Origin: Polychytrium aggregatum
Taxonomy: Eukaryota; Chytridiomycota; Chytridiomycetes; Polychytriales
Direction: 5' to 3'
DNA: 39,346 nucleotides
Assembly (NCBI RefSeq): GCF_025602895.1
Contig: NW_026516453.1
Location: forward strand, 1-39,346
In this document: positions 20,601 to 28,138 of the stretch, piece by piece
Layout of the letters: each line of letters starts with the position of its first letter
How positions within the stretch are numbered: the first letter of the stretch is position 1
Translations under genes and position numbers: made by a program
Notes under the pieces: generated by a model
What the model was told of the DNA's origin: nothing
What the model saw: only the letters and a program-made list of their open reading frames with translations
Databases searched by the model: none

Positions 20601-21350
20601 TACCGAGGCAAGACCCGACACCAGCCGCCGCCGCCCGGACCGCCCCGACCCCAGCCCGTCCCGATCAAGACCCTCATCTTCGAGGACCACATGAAGAACG
20701 GCTTCGACCGCTCCAAGCAGCTCACCGCCGCCTGCACCCCGTCGACCAAGATGTCGGGACTCTGGGAGGCTCGCGGGTACCAAGGATCCATGATCATGCT
20801 CATGTTCATGGTCCGATGGCGACTCGGTGCTCTCCCAGGCCACTTCAGATTTGGCTACCGCAAGTGCAAGAACCTGGCTCGACACGGATCCGGGATCGAC
20901 TTGACCAGGACCCACGCACAGCAGTGTGTGGATCCGCATCAAGTCCTGGTCCGCAAGGTCGCAGCCCTCAAGACGGCCCACCCGACTTGGGTGGAAAGTG
21001 GTATAGCCGGAGTGGGACCAGTGGACAAGCTGCTGGACCTGCTCAGTTTCGATCGCACTCCCCCTCGCAGTCGCACCCCTCCCGCACTTGGATCACTTGC
21101 TGCTCATGTACCCGCTCCCCGCACTGCCTTCCGAGCATTCGCACTTGGTGCACACCCAGCACCACCACCCACTCCCACACCCAGTGTAGTCCCACCCTTG
21201 CAGTCTCTCCCTGCACCCTCATCACAGCGTAGTATAGTGTCAGCACTTGTCATTCCTCCACCCCGACCCCCCCTCGATCCTGCTGTTCCCTTGTGGGAAC
21301 TGCTCGAAAATGTGTTCACCCGCTTGGTCTCAGACCTTGTGGGCAGCTGA
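17676..21350 (+). CDS. LINE ORF2, intact (copy L1): APE endonuclease + reverse transcriptase
   Basis: This 1224-residue protein equals ORF2 of L2; see 24253-27927 for domains. The start ATG overlaps the ORF1 stop as ATGA (17676-17679). Although its own ORF1 is split by Gypsy-2, ORF2 itself has no lesion. Expression would depend on transcription crossing or restarting after the 6.4-kb insertion and on coupling to the ORF1 remnant. The 3' UTR and A16 tail follow. Confidence 0.95.
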   Translation: MNPHPSQGGGRAQTSLTVASFNVCGINVNDVELKNLIDTNDIDFVGVQETLADLEPRSPLCGYAVKVPGPRCRAGRGIAILYNPARIDPHDFTNIEVSDKGDAMWVTYKHVIHIGNFYLSPSLKLDDYREALQSIHTKAALPDAQVIVVGDFNAHLSALSGLPTPLRGREKILEDTVSRAGLRVVPPAVIPTHTRQRGPSWTTIDYIFVSHRQANNDPLLQVDTAGAFRGQSDHFPIWATLRVQPKYYPKVDQWQWKIAQLEDPAVRAQYLLALLDERERGLQRIQAALRPISRGSVIPISESAAQDCIDRAWSIMIALITTAADSTIGKASIKTVWKDPALIPEMRQLRERRRDLIYQLKLPGLSLRVAEDKRAELRAVRKQEKNLIVQSRRAAETLAMNKLHSLNASEVAKSLAAMKKRKELDDAFHFDNSDEALERLVVHYGKVSSHSQDTPGAAFDRTVGPRPLDTVPRLLPEDRSIPRLSSDEVADAIVKSPKRKSSGPDKIKAEMLHPVAPVVAPWLRAILLAALKASVVPTEWNTVLIHPVYKNKGSILDPAMYRPIGLTQVLRKIAERVLLPFLTREIGIMDIAQGGFRPDRGTLDQVYSLDALVRMNKIRDDEYSLVFLDIKAAYDTVWRERLWDKIATRGAGPVAVGVLRAMFDRTLVRVASKGRTSQPVWLQKGLIQGSVLSPLLFSAHIDDLPGLLRAEDGLVLASSRHHRLRVNSLWFADDGVLICPAGRTQAMLDICERHSIDNRYRFSPPKCEVLYSACNVDQLHPAKLYGTELPKVLQFRYLGVMVDIDGFRPDLQFDKLLRKVHMVTDTVVGLGITLGKVSAKTITQVYKTFVRPTLEYGMAMDIPDPALRDRLDDAQMTALRTMFRVGPGTPVGAMHLNCGLPKMSVRVKMLALQNWARWDDQVSDGDKMLSMILRNKIIAPYHPDQFLGQGVRADPHWAMVVRRQEADHSLTATEIYRGKTRHQPPPPGPPRPQPVPIKTLIFEDHMKNGFDRSKQLTAACTPSTKMSGLWEARGYQGSMIMLMFMVRWRLGALPGHFRFGYRKCKNLARHGSGIDLTRTHAQQCVDPHQVLVRKVAALKTAHPTWVESGIAGVGPVDKLLDLLSFDRTPPRSRTPPALGSLAAHVPAPRTAFRAFALGAHPAPPPTPTPSVVPPLQSLPAPSSQRSIVSALVIPPPRPPLDPAVPLWELLENVFTRLVSDLVGS

Positions 21351-21481
21351 GGCAGCACTAGGCTGCAACAGGAGTAAATAGGCTTGCCTGTGTACTCAAC
21401 GTGCCGGGGTACCAACCTGTTGGACCTGATGGCTTGTCTTCTTGAATAAAGTTGACTATAGTAACAAAAAAAAAAAAAAAA

Positions 21482-21682
21482 TCCTGCTGTTCCCTTGTGG
21501 GAACTGCTCGAAAATGTGTTCACCCGCTTGGTCTCAGACCTTGTGGGCAGCTGAGGCAGCACTAGGCTGCAACAGGAGTAAATAGGCTTGCCTGTGTACT
21601 CAACGTGCCGGGGTACCAACCTGTTGGACCTGATGGCTTGTCTTCTTGAATAAAGTTGACTATAGTAACAAAAAAAAAAAAA
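21482..21682 (+). repeat. 188-bp LINE 3'-end fragment plus A13
   Basis: This copies the last 188 bp of the LINE, starting TCCTGCTGTT (equivalent to 27855 of L2) and including the ORF2 stop region and 3' UTR. Thirteen A (21670-21682) follow, then the CCTAA tract. It is the longest of the tail fragments and has the standard GAATAAAG. Confidence 0.93.
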
Positions 21683-21707
21683 CCTAACCTAACCTAACCT
21701 AACCTAA
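21683..21707 (+). repeat. Telomere-like repeat (CCTAA)5
   Basis: Five perfect CCTAA units precede full-length LINE L2, as before L1. A terminal AA of the preceding A tract could equally belong to a sixth partial unit. The identical unit number at both sites suggests either duplication of the whole junction or that the repeats are part of the element's own 5' end. Confidence 0.85.
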
Positions 21708-21726
21708 CCCTGACACATCGAGTTCT

Positions 21727-21866
21727 CTGCTCCTGCCGCACCTATCCTGCTCCTGCTGCACCTGTCCTGCTCTTGCTGCACCTGTCCTGCTCTTGCTGCA
21801 CCTGTCCTGCTCTTGCTGCACCTGTCCTGCTCCTGCTGCACCTGTATTGCTCTTGCTGCACCGTGT
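21727..21866 (+). repeat. Seven 20-bp tandem repeats in LINE 5' UTR (copy L2)
   Basis: This is the same array as 8741-8880, in the same register 20 bp after the CCTAA tract. The unit consensus is CTGCTCTTGCTGCACCTGTC. No TATA box is evident before ORF1, so these CT/GC-rich repeats are the main candidate 5' regulatory element. Confidence 0.88.
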
Positions 21867-21970
21867 GGCCTGCACCACACTGCTTTCACCTCTGTGTTTG
21901 TTCCAGCTCTGCCCCTCCAGTTCCCCGCCCTCGCTCCCACACTCCCTGTCCCCTTCCCCACTGCTGAGCG

Positions 21971-24256
21971 ATGTCCAAGGACAGACCCCAGCAGTCCCTT
22001 CTCCCGGCCTCGACCATCGCTGTCGGCAGCTTGATCTTCAAGCGCAAGGAGCGACCCGTGGCCACCCCTTCCTCCCCCGCCAAGCGTCGCCTGTCCTTGC
22101 CCGACGCAATGACCATGCTCCCCAGGCCGGAGCATGACGAGCGTCTCCCCGAGTCCGAGTTCCCGTCCGTGTCCGTGCCCGAGTCCAGGCTCCCGGCCCC
22201 GCCCGAGTTCAGGTTCCCGGCCGAACCCGACTTTTCGTTCCCGCCCTTGGACCGCGCTGCCGCCCGTGCCGCCGTCGACATTGATGAACTGGAGGACATC
22301 AATGTCGAAGAAGACCTCAGCCCGGACCAAGAGCCTGACGCTGAGCCCTCGTCCTCCTGTGCCGACCAAGACCACCCTGCCGAGTCCCTGGCTCCCGTGT
22401 CCTCCTCCGCCGCTCCCCACCAAGACCACTGTGCCATGGACATTGTTGTCCAGCCCAGTGCCGACGTCGTCTCGGTTCCTTGGCGCGACGAGTTCTGGCG
22501 CAAGTGGCACGCCTCGTCCGACGTCGATGATCAGAAGGCTGCAACCCAGATCATCGACGTCACCAAGATGAACAACCAGCTGTGGATGGCCGTGACCGCC
22601 AAGCTGCAGTGCACTGTCCTGTGCCGCAAGTGCAAGCTCGCCTCGGCCGATCCCTGGATCGTCGTCAAGCACGGCAAGGACGAGCTCCAGCTCAAGTGTC
22701 CCCAGGCCCTCGAGGACGGACCCTGCCCCGGCCAGATGTCGGCCTTCCAGTTCTGGGCCCACATGAGCCGCACCACCAAGGAGTCCCGCAAGCTGTTTGT
22801 GGATGCGTTCTCGGACAAGTTCAAGGAGAACTTCCACACCAAGTGCGGCCTCAAGACCATGGACAAGCAGCGCGCCGTCCCCCGTGGTGCCTCTGAAGGC
22901 GCCCCTCGAGCAGCCCCTGCTTCCACTGCTGACCCCGTCGATCCAGCTCGTCGAGCTGTTGATGCTGTTGGCACTGCGTCCCCTGTCCCCAAGGCCAGGC
23001 CCGTCCTTCCGCCCCGACCCGTCGTCAAGGCCAAGACCCCTCCTCCGTCCCAGGCTCCCGTCCCTGCGATGAAACCCGAGGAGGCCCTCGCTATCCTCAA
23101 GCGAGAGGCTGACCGGGTGCAGTCCATCCTGTTCGAGGCACTCGTGGCCGACAACATGGATGCTGCCACCAAGGCCATGGTCCAGAAGATCGCCAAGTCC
23201 AATGTGGCAATCAGCCGTGCCACGGAGCAGCTCCGCAAGTCTGTTGCCAACAAGACTGCCACCCCCAAGACCCAGTCCCCCGGTTCCAAGACCCAGTCCT
23301 CCGGCTCCCTCCCTGGCTCTGCCCCTGTTTCCGCCCCGTCTCCCTCGTACAAGGCCGCTCTCTTGAAGAACGTTCGGGAGGCCGAGAGCCGTGTCGGCCG
23401 CATGTCCGAGGCCAGCCAGCTCGACGAATGGAAGAGGATGCTGACCACCGGCCGAATGCCAGGCTCCTCCAAGCCGATCCAGCCCAACCAGCACCGCCAG
23501 CCAGTCCTTGTCCCCGGGACGGTCGCCAACTCTGAGCTCCGGAACGACAAGTTCAGGGAGGCCGTCACCAACATGGACTGGCTGTACGTCGAGGGCATCC
23601 GCTGTGGCGACCTCGGCAGTGTCCGCCGCAACCTCAAGCGATGCGGCATCGACACCAGGGAGTTGGCCGAGATCAACTTCCCTGAGGCCACGGTCATGGA
23701 GGTCCTTGTCCGCGACAAATCCAACAAGGCCGACCTTGGTGCCCGTCTGGAGTCGCTGTCGTCCACACATGGCAGGGTCAGGGTCGTACCGGCCTACGAC
23801 GTCATCCATGGTCTCAAGCACCATGGACTGGCCCTGTCCCGATCCGATGCCATCAAGAACTTTATGGCAAAGTCCCTCCGCCAGGCAGCCAAGGCCAAGA
23901 CCGCCCCTGTCCGCCGCTGCATCCAGATGCGCATCCCCGAGGAGTACCGCGACGAGTACGACTCGCTCCTCAAGAAGGCCCTATCCGGCAAGGAGGTCAA
24001 GCGGGCGGACATCACCGCCGTCCCCAAGGTCCCTGGTTCTGCCGCTGCCGCTGCCTCGTCGTCTGCCTCTGCCGCTGCCGCTACCGCTGCCCCTGCCGTT
24101 GTCGTTGCTGTCGCTGCTGCTGCTGCCCCCGCCGCTGGTGCCTCGTCAAAGCCCAGCAAGCCTCACCCCGCCTACAGAGTCCCGCTGTCCGTCATGGACA
24201 CTGACTCTGAAGGAGAGGGCCCCCGGGCCAGCAGCAGCGCTGCACGACTCCAATGA
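21971..24256 (+). CDS. LINE ORF1 protein (Gag-like), intact
   Basis: This 761-residue protein is presumed to bind LINE RNA and take it to the nucleus and target. I recognise no standard Gag CCHC knuckles. Visible features are a basic, NLS-like segment near residues 24-45 (KRKERP, PAKRR) and a repeated Pro/Glu/Phe motif plus acidic stretch to ~130. A Cys cluster (C214, C218-x2-C221, C243-x8-C252) could form a zinc site. There is a long Lys/Ala/Pro-rich middle, a charged region, and an Ala-rich tract at ~691-726 followed by an acidic/Ser tail. ATG 21971 is the first ATG of the frame. The stop TGA overlaps the ORF2 ATG. Function is inferred from position in the element. Confidence 0.9.
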   Translation: MSKDRPQQSLLPASTIAVGSLIFKRKERPVATPSSPAKRRLSLPDAMTMLPRPEHDERLPESEFPSVSVPESRLPAPPEFRFPAEPDFSFPPLDRAAARAAVDIDELEDINVEEDLSPDQEPDAEPSSSCADQDHPAESLAPVSSSAAPHQDHCAMDIVVQPSADVVSVPWRDEFWRKWHASSDVDDQKAATQIIDVTKMNNQLWMAVTAKLQCTVLCRKCKLASADPWIVVKHGKDELQLKCPQALEDGPCPGQMSAFQFWAHMSRTTKESRKLFVDAFSDKFKENFHTKCGLKTMDKQRAVPRGASEGAPRAAPASTADPVDPARRAVDAVGTASPVPKARPVLPPRPVVKAKTPPPSQAPVPAMKPEEALAILKREADRVQSILFEALVADNMDAATKAMVQKIAKSNVAISRATEQLRKSVANKTATPKTQSPGSKTQSSGSLPGSAPVSAPSPSYKAALLKNVREAESRVGRMSEASQLDEWKRMLTTGRMPGSSKPIQPNQHRQPVLVPGTVANSELRNDKFREAVTNMDWLYVEGIRCGDLGSVRRNLKRCGIDTRELAEINFPEATVMEVLVRDKSNKADLGARLESLSSTHGRVRVVPAYDVIHGLKHHGLALSRSDAIKNFMAKSLRQAAKAKTAPVRRCIQMRIPEEYRDEYDSLLKKALSGKEVKRADITAVPKVPGSAAAAASSSASAAAATAAPAVVVAVAAAAAPAAGASSKPSKPHPAYRVPLSVMDTDSEGEGPRASSSAARLQ
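24253..24256 (+). promoter_or_regulatory. ATGA stop-start overlap coupling ORF1 and ORF2
   Basis: The ORF1 stop TGA and ORF2 ATG share bases (ATGA). The same overlap is present in L1 at 17676-17679. It implies that ORF2 is translated by ribosomes that have just terminated ORF1. Confidence 0.75.
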
Positions 24257-27200
24257 ATCCACACCCCTCGCAGGGAGGCGGCAGGGCCCAGACATCCCTG
24301 ACCGTCGCTTCCTTCAATGTCTGTGGCATCAACGTCAACGACGTTGAACTCAAGAACCTCATCGACACCAACGACATCGACTTTGTCGGTGTCCAAGAAA
24401 CCCTCGCCGACCTCGAACCCCGCAGCCCTCTCTGTGGCTATGCCGTCAAGGTCCCTGGTCCCCGTTGCCGCGCCGGTAGAGGCATCGCCATCCTCTACAA
24501 CCCGGCCAGGATCGACCCGCACGACTTCACCAACATTGAAGTCAGCGACAAGGGCGACGCCATGTGGGTGACATACAAACACGTCATCCACATCGGCAAC
24601 TTCTACCTGTCCCCGAGCCTCAAGCTGGACGACTACCGCGAGGCCCTCCAGTCGATCCACACCAAGGCCGCCCTCCCCGACGCCCAGGTCATTGTGGTGG
24701 GTGACTTCAATGCCCACCTCAGTGCCCTGAGCGGACTGCCCACGCCGCTCCGTGGCAGGGAGAAGATCCTCGAGGACACTGTCTCCCGCGCCGGTCTCCG
24801 CGTTGTGCCTCCAGCTGTGATCCCGACCCACACCCGGCAGCGGGGTCCCAGCTGGACAACGATCGACTACATCTTTGTGTCGCATCGCCAGGCCAACAAC
24901 GACCCGCTGCTGCAGGTCGACACTGCCGGTGCCTTCCGTGGCCAGTCCGACCACTTCCCCATCTGGGCGACTCTGCGGGTACAGCCAAAGTACTACCCAA
25001 AGGTCGACCAATGGCAGTGGAAGATCGCCCAGCTCGAGGATCCTGCCGTCCGCGCCCAGTACCTCTTGGCGCTGCTGGACGAGCGCGAACGCGGTCTGCA
25101 GCGCATCCAGGCTGCACTCCGGCCAATCTCAAGGGGATCGGTCATTCCGATCTCGGAGAGTGCGGCCCAGGACTGCATCGACCGCGCCTGGTCCATCATG
25201 ATCGCCCTGATCACCACCGCTGCCGACTCCACCATCGGCAAGGCTTCCATCAAGACCGTCTGGAAGGACCCGGCCCTGATCCCCGAGATGCGGCAGCTTC
25301 GCGAGAGGCGCCGCGATCTCATCTACCAGCTCAAGTTGCCCGGGCTCTCCCTCCGCGTCGCCGAGGACAAGCGCGCCGAACTCCGCGCTGTCCGCAAACA
25401 AGAAAAGAACCTCATCGTCCAGTCCCGCCGAGCAGCCGAGACCCTGGCCATGAACAAGCTGCACTCCCTCAACGCTTCCGAGGTCGCCAAGTCCCTGGCC
25501 GCCATGAAGAAGCGCAAGGAGCTCGACGACGCCTTCCACTTTGACAACTCGGACGAGGCCCTCGAGCGACTTGTGGTCCACTACGGCAAGGTCTCCTCGC
25601 ACTCCCAGGACACCCCCGGTGCCGCCTTTGACCGGACCGTCGGCCCAAGACCCCTGGACACTGTTCCGCGCCTGCTCCCCGAGGACCGCTCCATTCCCCG
25701 ATTGTCGTCGGACGAGGTGGCCGATGCCATCGTCAAGTCCCCCAAGCGCAAGTCTTCCGGCCCGGACAAGATCAAGGCCGAGATGCTGCACCCTGTCGCT
25801 CCCGTGGTCGCTCCCTGGCTCCGGGCCATCCTGCTGGCCGCCCTCAAGGCCTCCGTCGTCCCGACCGAGTGGAACACTGTCCTGATCCACCCGGTCTACA
25901 AGAACAAGGGTTCGATCCTCGATCCGGCCATGTACCGGCCCATCGGGTTGACCCAGGTCCTCCGCAAGATCGCCGAGCGAGTCCTGCTGCCGTTCCTCAC
26001 CCGCGAGATCGGCATCATGGACATTGCCCAGGGAGGCTTCCGCCCGGACCGAGGCACCCTCGACCAGGTGTACTCGCTCGACGCTCTTGTCCGCATGAAC
26101 AAGATCCGCGACGACGAGTACAGCCTGGTCTTCCTCGACATCAAGGCCGCCTACGACACTGTCTGGCGGGAGCGCCTCTGGGACAAGATCGCCACCCGAG
26201 GTGCTGGTCCGGTCGCCGTCGGGGTCCTCAGGGCCATGTTCGACCGCACTCTTGTCCGCGTCGCCAGCAAGGGCCGCACGTCGCAGCCTGTGTGGCTGCA
26301 GAAGGGTCTCATCCAAGGCTCGGTCCTGAGTCCCCTTCTGTTCAGTGCCCACATTGACGACCTGCCTGGACTGCTCCGAGCCGAGGACGGACTTGTGCTT
26401 GCCTCGAGTCGCCACCACCGTCTCCGGGTCAACTCGCTCTGGTTTGCCGATGACGGTGTCCTCATCTGTCCGGCTGGCCGCACCCAGGCCATGCTGGATA
26501 TCTGCGAACGCCACAGCATCGACAACCGGTACCGCTTCTCGCCTCCCAAGTGCGAGGTGCTGTACTCGGCCTGCAACGTCGACCAGCTCCATCCCGCCAA
26601 GCTGTACGGCACCGAGCTGCCCAAGGTCCTCCAGTTCCGCTACCTCGGTGTCATGGTCGACATTGACGGATTCCGCCCGGACCTCCAGTTCGACAAGCTC
26701 CTCCGCAAGGTCCACATGGTCACCGACACCGTGGTTGGACTCGGCATCACCCTCGGCAAGGTCTCGGCCAAGACCATCACCCAGGTCTACAAGACCTTTG
26801 TGCGGCCGACCCTCGAATACGGGATGGCCATGGACATCCCCGACCCAGCTCTGCGCGACCGCCTCGACGACGCCCAGATGACGGCCCTCCGCACCATGTT
26901 CCGCGTCGGCCCCGGCACTCCCGTCGGTGCCATGCACCTCAACTGCGGCCTTCCCAAGATGTCGGTCCGTGTCAAGATGCTGGCCCTGCAGAACTGGGCC
27001 CGCTGGGACGACCAAGTCTCTGACGGCGACAAGATGCTGTCGATGATCCTGCGCAACAAGATCATTGCGCCCTACCACCCCGACCAGTTCCTCGGCCAAG
27101 GAGTCCGAGCCGATCCGCACTGGGCCATGGTGGTCCGCCGACAAGAGGCCGACCACTCCCTCACGGCCACGGAGATCTACCGAGGCAAGACCCGACACCA

Positions 27201-27927
27201 GCCGCCGCCGCCCGGACCGCCCCGACCCCAGCCCGTCCCGATCAAGACCCTCATCTTCGAGGACCACATGAAGAACGGCTTCGACCGCTCCAAGCAGCTC
27301 ACCGCCGCCTGCACCCCGTCGACCAAGATGTCGGGACTCTGGGAGGCTCGCGGGTACCAAGGATCCATGATCATGCTCATGTTCATGGTCCGATGGCGAC
27401 TCGGTGCTCTCCCAGGCCACTTCAGATTTGGCTACCGCAAGTGCAAGAACCTGGCTCGACACGGATCCGGGATCGACTTGACCAGGACCCACGCACAGCA
27501 GTGTGTGGATCCGCATCAAGTCCTGGTCCGCAAGGTCGCAGCCCTCAAGACGGCCCACCCGACTTGGGTGGAAAGTGGTATAGCCGGAGTGGGACCAGTG
27601 GACAAGCTGCTGGACCTGCTCAGTTTCGATCGCACTCCCCCTCGCAGTCGCACCCCTCCCGCACTTGGATCACTTGCTGCTCATGTACCCGCTCCCCGCA
27701 CTGCCTTCCGAGCATTCGCACTTGGTGCACACCCAGCACCACCACCCACTCCCACACCCAGTGTAGTCCCACCCTTGCAGTCTCTCCCTGCACCCTCATC
27801 ACAGCGTAGTATAGTGTCAGCACTTGTCATTCCTCCACCCCGACCCCCCCTCGATCCTGCTGTTCCCTTGTGGGAACTGCTCGAAAATGTGTTCACCCGC
27901 TTGGTCTCAGACCTTGTGGGCAGCTGA
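24253..27927 (+). CDS. LINE ORF2: APE endonuclease + reverse transcriptase, intact
   Basis: This 1224-residue enzyme nicks DNA and reverse-transcribes LINE RNA from the exposed 3' end. The apurinic-type endonuclease spans ~15-245: SFN (N22), QET (E49), GDFN (D151, N153), TTIDY (D205), SDH (232-234). The reverse transcriptase spans ~490-770, with SSGPDK, FLDIKAAYD, GLIQGSVLSPLLF and FADD at 731-734. A degenerate Cys/His cluster follows (C1064, H1070, H1080-x3-C1084), in the place where many LINEs carry a CCHC finger. The last ~120 residues are Pro/Ala/Thr-rich and unrecognised. No RNase H is seen. Start ATG overlaps the ORF1 stop (ATGA), pointing to termination-reinitiation, as reported for the telomeric LINE SART1. 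Confidence 0.95.
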   Translation: MNPHPSQGGGRAQTSLTVASFNVCGINVNDVELKNLIDTNDIDFVGVQETLADLEPRSPLCGYAVKVPGPRCRAGRGIAILYNPARIDPHDFTNIEVSDKGDAMWVTYKHVIHIGNFYLSPSLKLDDYREALQSIHTKAALPDAQVIVVGDFNAHLSALSGLPTPLRGREKILEDTVSRAGLRVVPPAVIPTHTRQRGPSWTTIDYIFVSHRQANNDPLLQVDTAGAFRGQSDHFPIWATLRVQPKYYPKVDQWQWKIAQLEDPAVRAQYLLALLDERERGLQRIQAALRPISRGSVIPISESAAQDCIDRAWSIMIALITTAADSTIGKASIKTVWKDPALIPEMRQLRERRRDLIYQLKLPGLSLRVAEDKRAELRAVRKQEKNLIVQSRRAAETLAMNKLHSLNASEVAKSLAAMKKRKELDDAFHFDNSDEALERLVVHYGKVSSHSQDTPGAAFDRTVGPRPLDTVPRLLPEDRSIPRLSSDEVADAIVKSPKRKSSGPDKIKAEMLHPVAPVVAPWLRAILLAALKASVVPTEWNTVLIHPVYKNKGSILDPAMYRPIGLTQVLRKIAERVLLPFLTREIGIMDIAQGGFRPDRGTLDQVYSLDALVRMNKIRDDEYSLVFLDIKAAYDTVWRERLWDKIATRGAGPVAVGVLRAMFDRTLVRVASKGRTSQPVWLQKGLIQGSVLSPLLFSAHIDDLPGLLRAEDGLVLASSRHHRLRVNSLWFADDGVLICPAGRTQAMLDICERHSIDNRYRFSPPKCEVLYSACNVDQLHPAKLYGTELPKVLQFRYLGVMVDIDGFRPDLQFDKLLRKVHMVTDTVVGLGITLGKVSAKTITQVYKTFVRPTLEYGMAMDIPDPALRDRLDDAQMTALRTMFRVGPGTPVGAMHLNCGLPKMSVRVKMLALQNWARWDDQVSDGDKMLSMILRNKIIAPYHPDQFLGQGVRADPHWAMVVRRQEADHSLTATEIYRGKTRHQPPPPGPPRPQPVPIKTLIFEDHMKNGFDRSKQLTAACTPSTKMSGLWEARGYQGSMIMLMFMVRWRLGALPGHFRFGYRKCKNLARHGSGIDLTRTHAQQCVDPHQVLVRKVAALKTAHPTWVESGIAGVGPVDKLLDLLSFDRTPPRSRTPPALGSLAAHVPAPRTAFRAFALGAHPAPPPTPTPSVVPPLQSLPAPSSQRSIVSALVIPPPRPPLDPAVPLWELLENVFTRLVSDLVGS

Positions 27928-28058
27928 GGCAGCACTAGGCTGCAACAGGAGTAAATAGGCTTGCCTGTGTACTCAACGTGCCGGGGTACCAACCTGTTGG
28001 ACCTGATGGCTTGTCTTCTTGAATAAAGTTGACTATAGTAACAAAAAAAAAAAAAAAA
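27928..28058 (+). other. LINE 3' UTR, poly(A) signal and tail
   Basis: This is a 115-nt 3' UTR with GAATAAAG (AATAAA at 28022) about 15-20 nt before the A tract. A compact hairpin GGTaCCAA-CCTG-TTGGACC lies just 3' of the position where the 66-bp tail fragments start. It may serve as RT recognition structure; that is inference. Confidence 0.75.
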
Positions 28059-28136
28059 CGTGCCGGGGTACCAACCTGTTGGACCTGATGGCTTGTCTTC
28101 TTAAATAAAGTTGACTATAGTAACAAAAAAAAAAAA
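28059..28136 (+). repeat. 66-bp LINE 3'-end fragment plus A12
   Basis: This is identical to 5283-5360, including the TTAAATAAAG variant and the 12-A tract, and is again followed by a LINE truncated at the same base. The shared variant plus shared junctions show that this block was duplicated as DNA rather than inserted independently. Confidence 0.93.
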
Positions 28137-28138
28137 CT

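Larger units (their letters stand above)
8722..21481 (+). mobile_element. LINE copy L1, full length, split by Gypsy-2
   Basis: This is a complete non-LTR retrotransposon: 5' UTR, ORF1, ORF2, 3' UTR and A16 tail (21466-21481). It is interrupted at 9600/16005 by Gypsy-2 with a GTGGA duplication. Removing 9601-16009 restores the L2 arrangement. ORF2 (17676-21350) is intact and encodes the same 1224 residues as L2's. ORF1 is broken only by the insertion. Confidence 0.96.
21708..28058 (+). mobile_element. LINE copy L2, full length and intact
   Basis: This is the reference copy: 6335 bp plus A16 (28043-28058). It comprises a 263-nt 5' UTR with 20-bp tandem repeats, ORF1 (21971-24256), ORF2 (24253-27927) and a 115-nt 3' UTR with AATAAA. 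There are no frameshifts or internal stops. It has the APE endonuclease and RT of the L1/Jockey/R1-type LINEs, and I see no RNase H domain. I do not assign a named clade. Confidence 0.96.

Noticed and set aside
21704..23824. 706-residue minus-strand open frame over LINE ORF1, with a 425-residue counterpart at 15970-17247
   Set aside because: Antisense shadow of ORF1; Gly/Leu/Val-rich with no recognisable motif, and it runs through the 20-bp repeats and the poly(A)/CCTAA junction.
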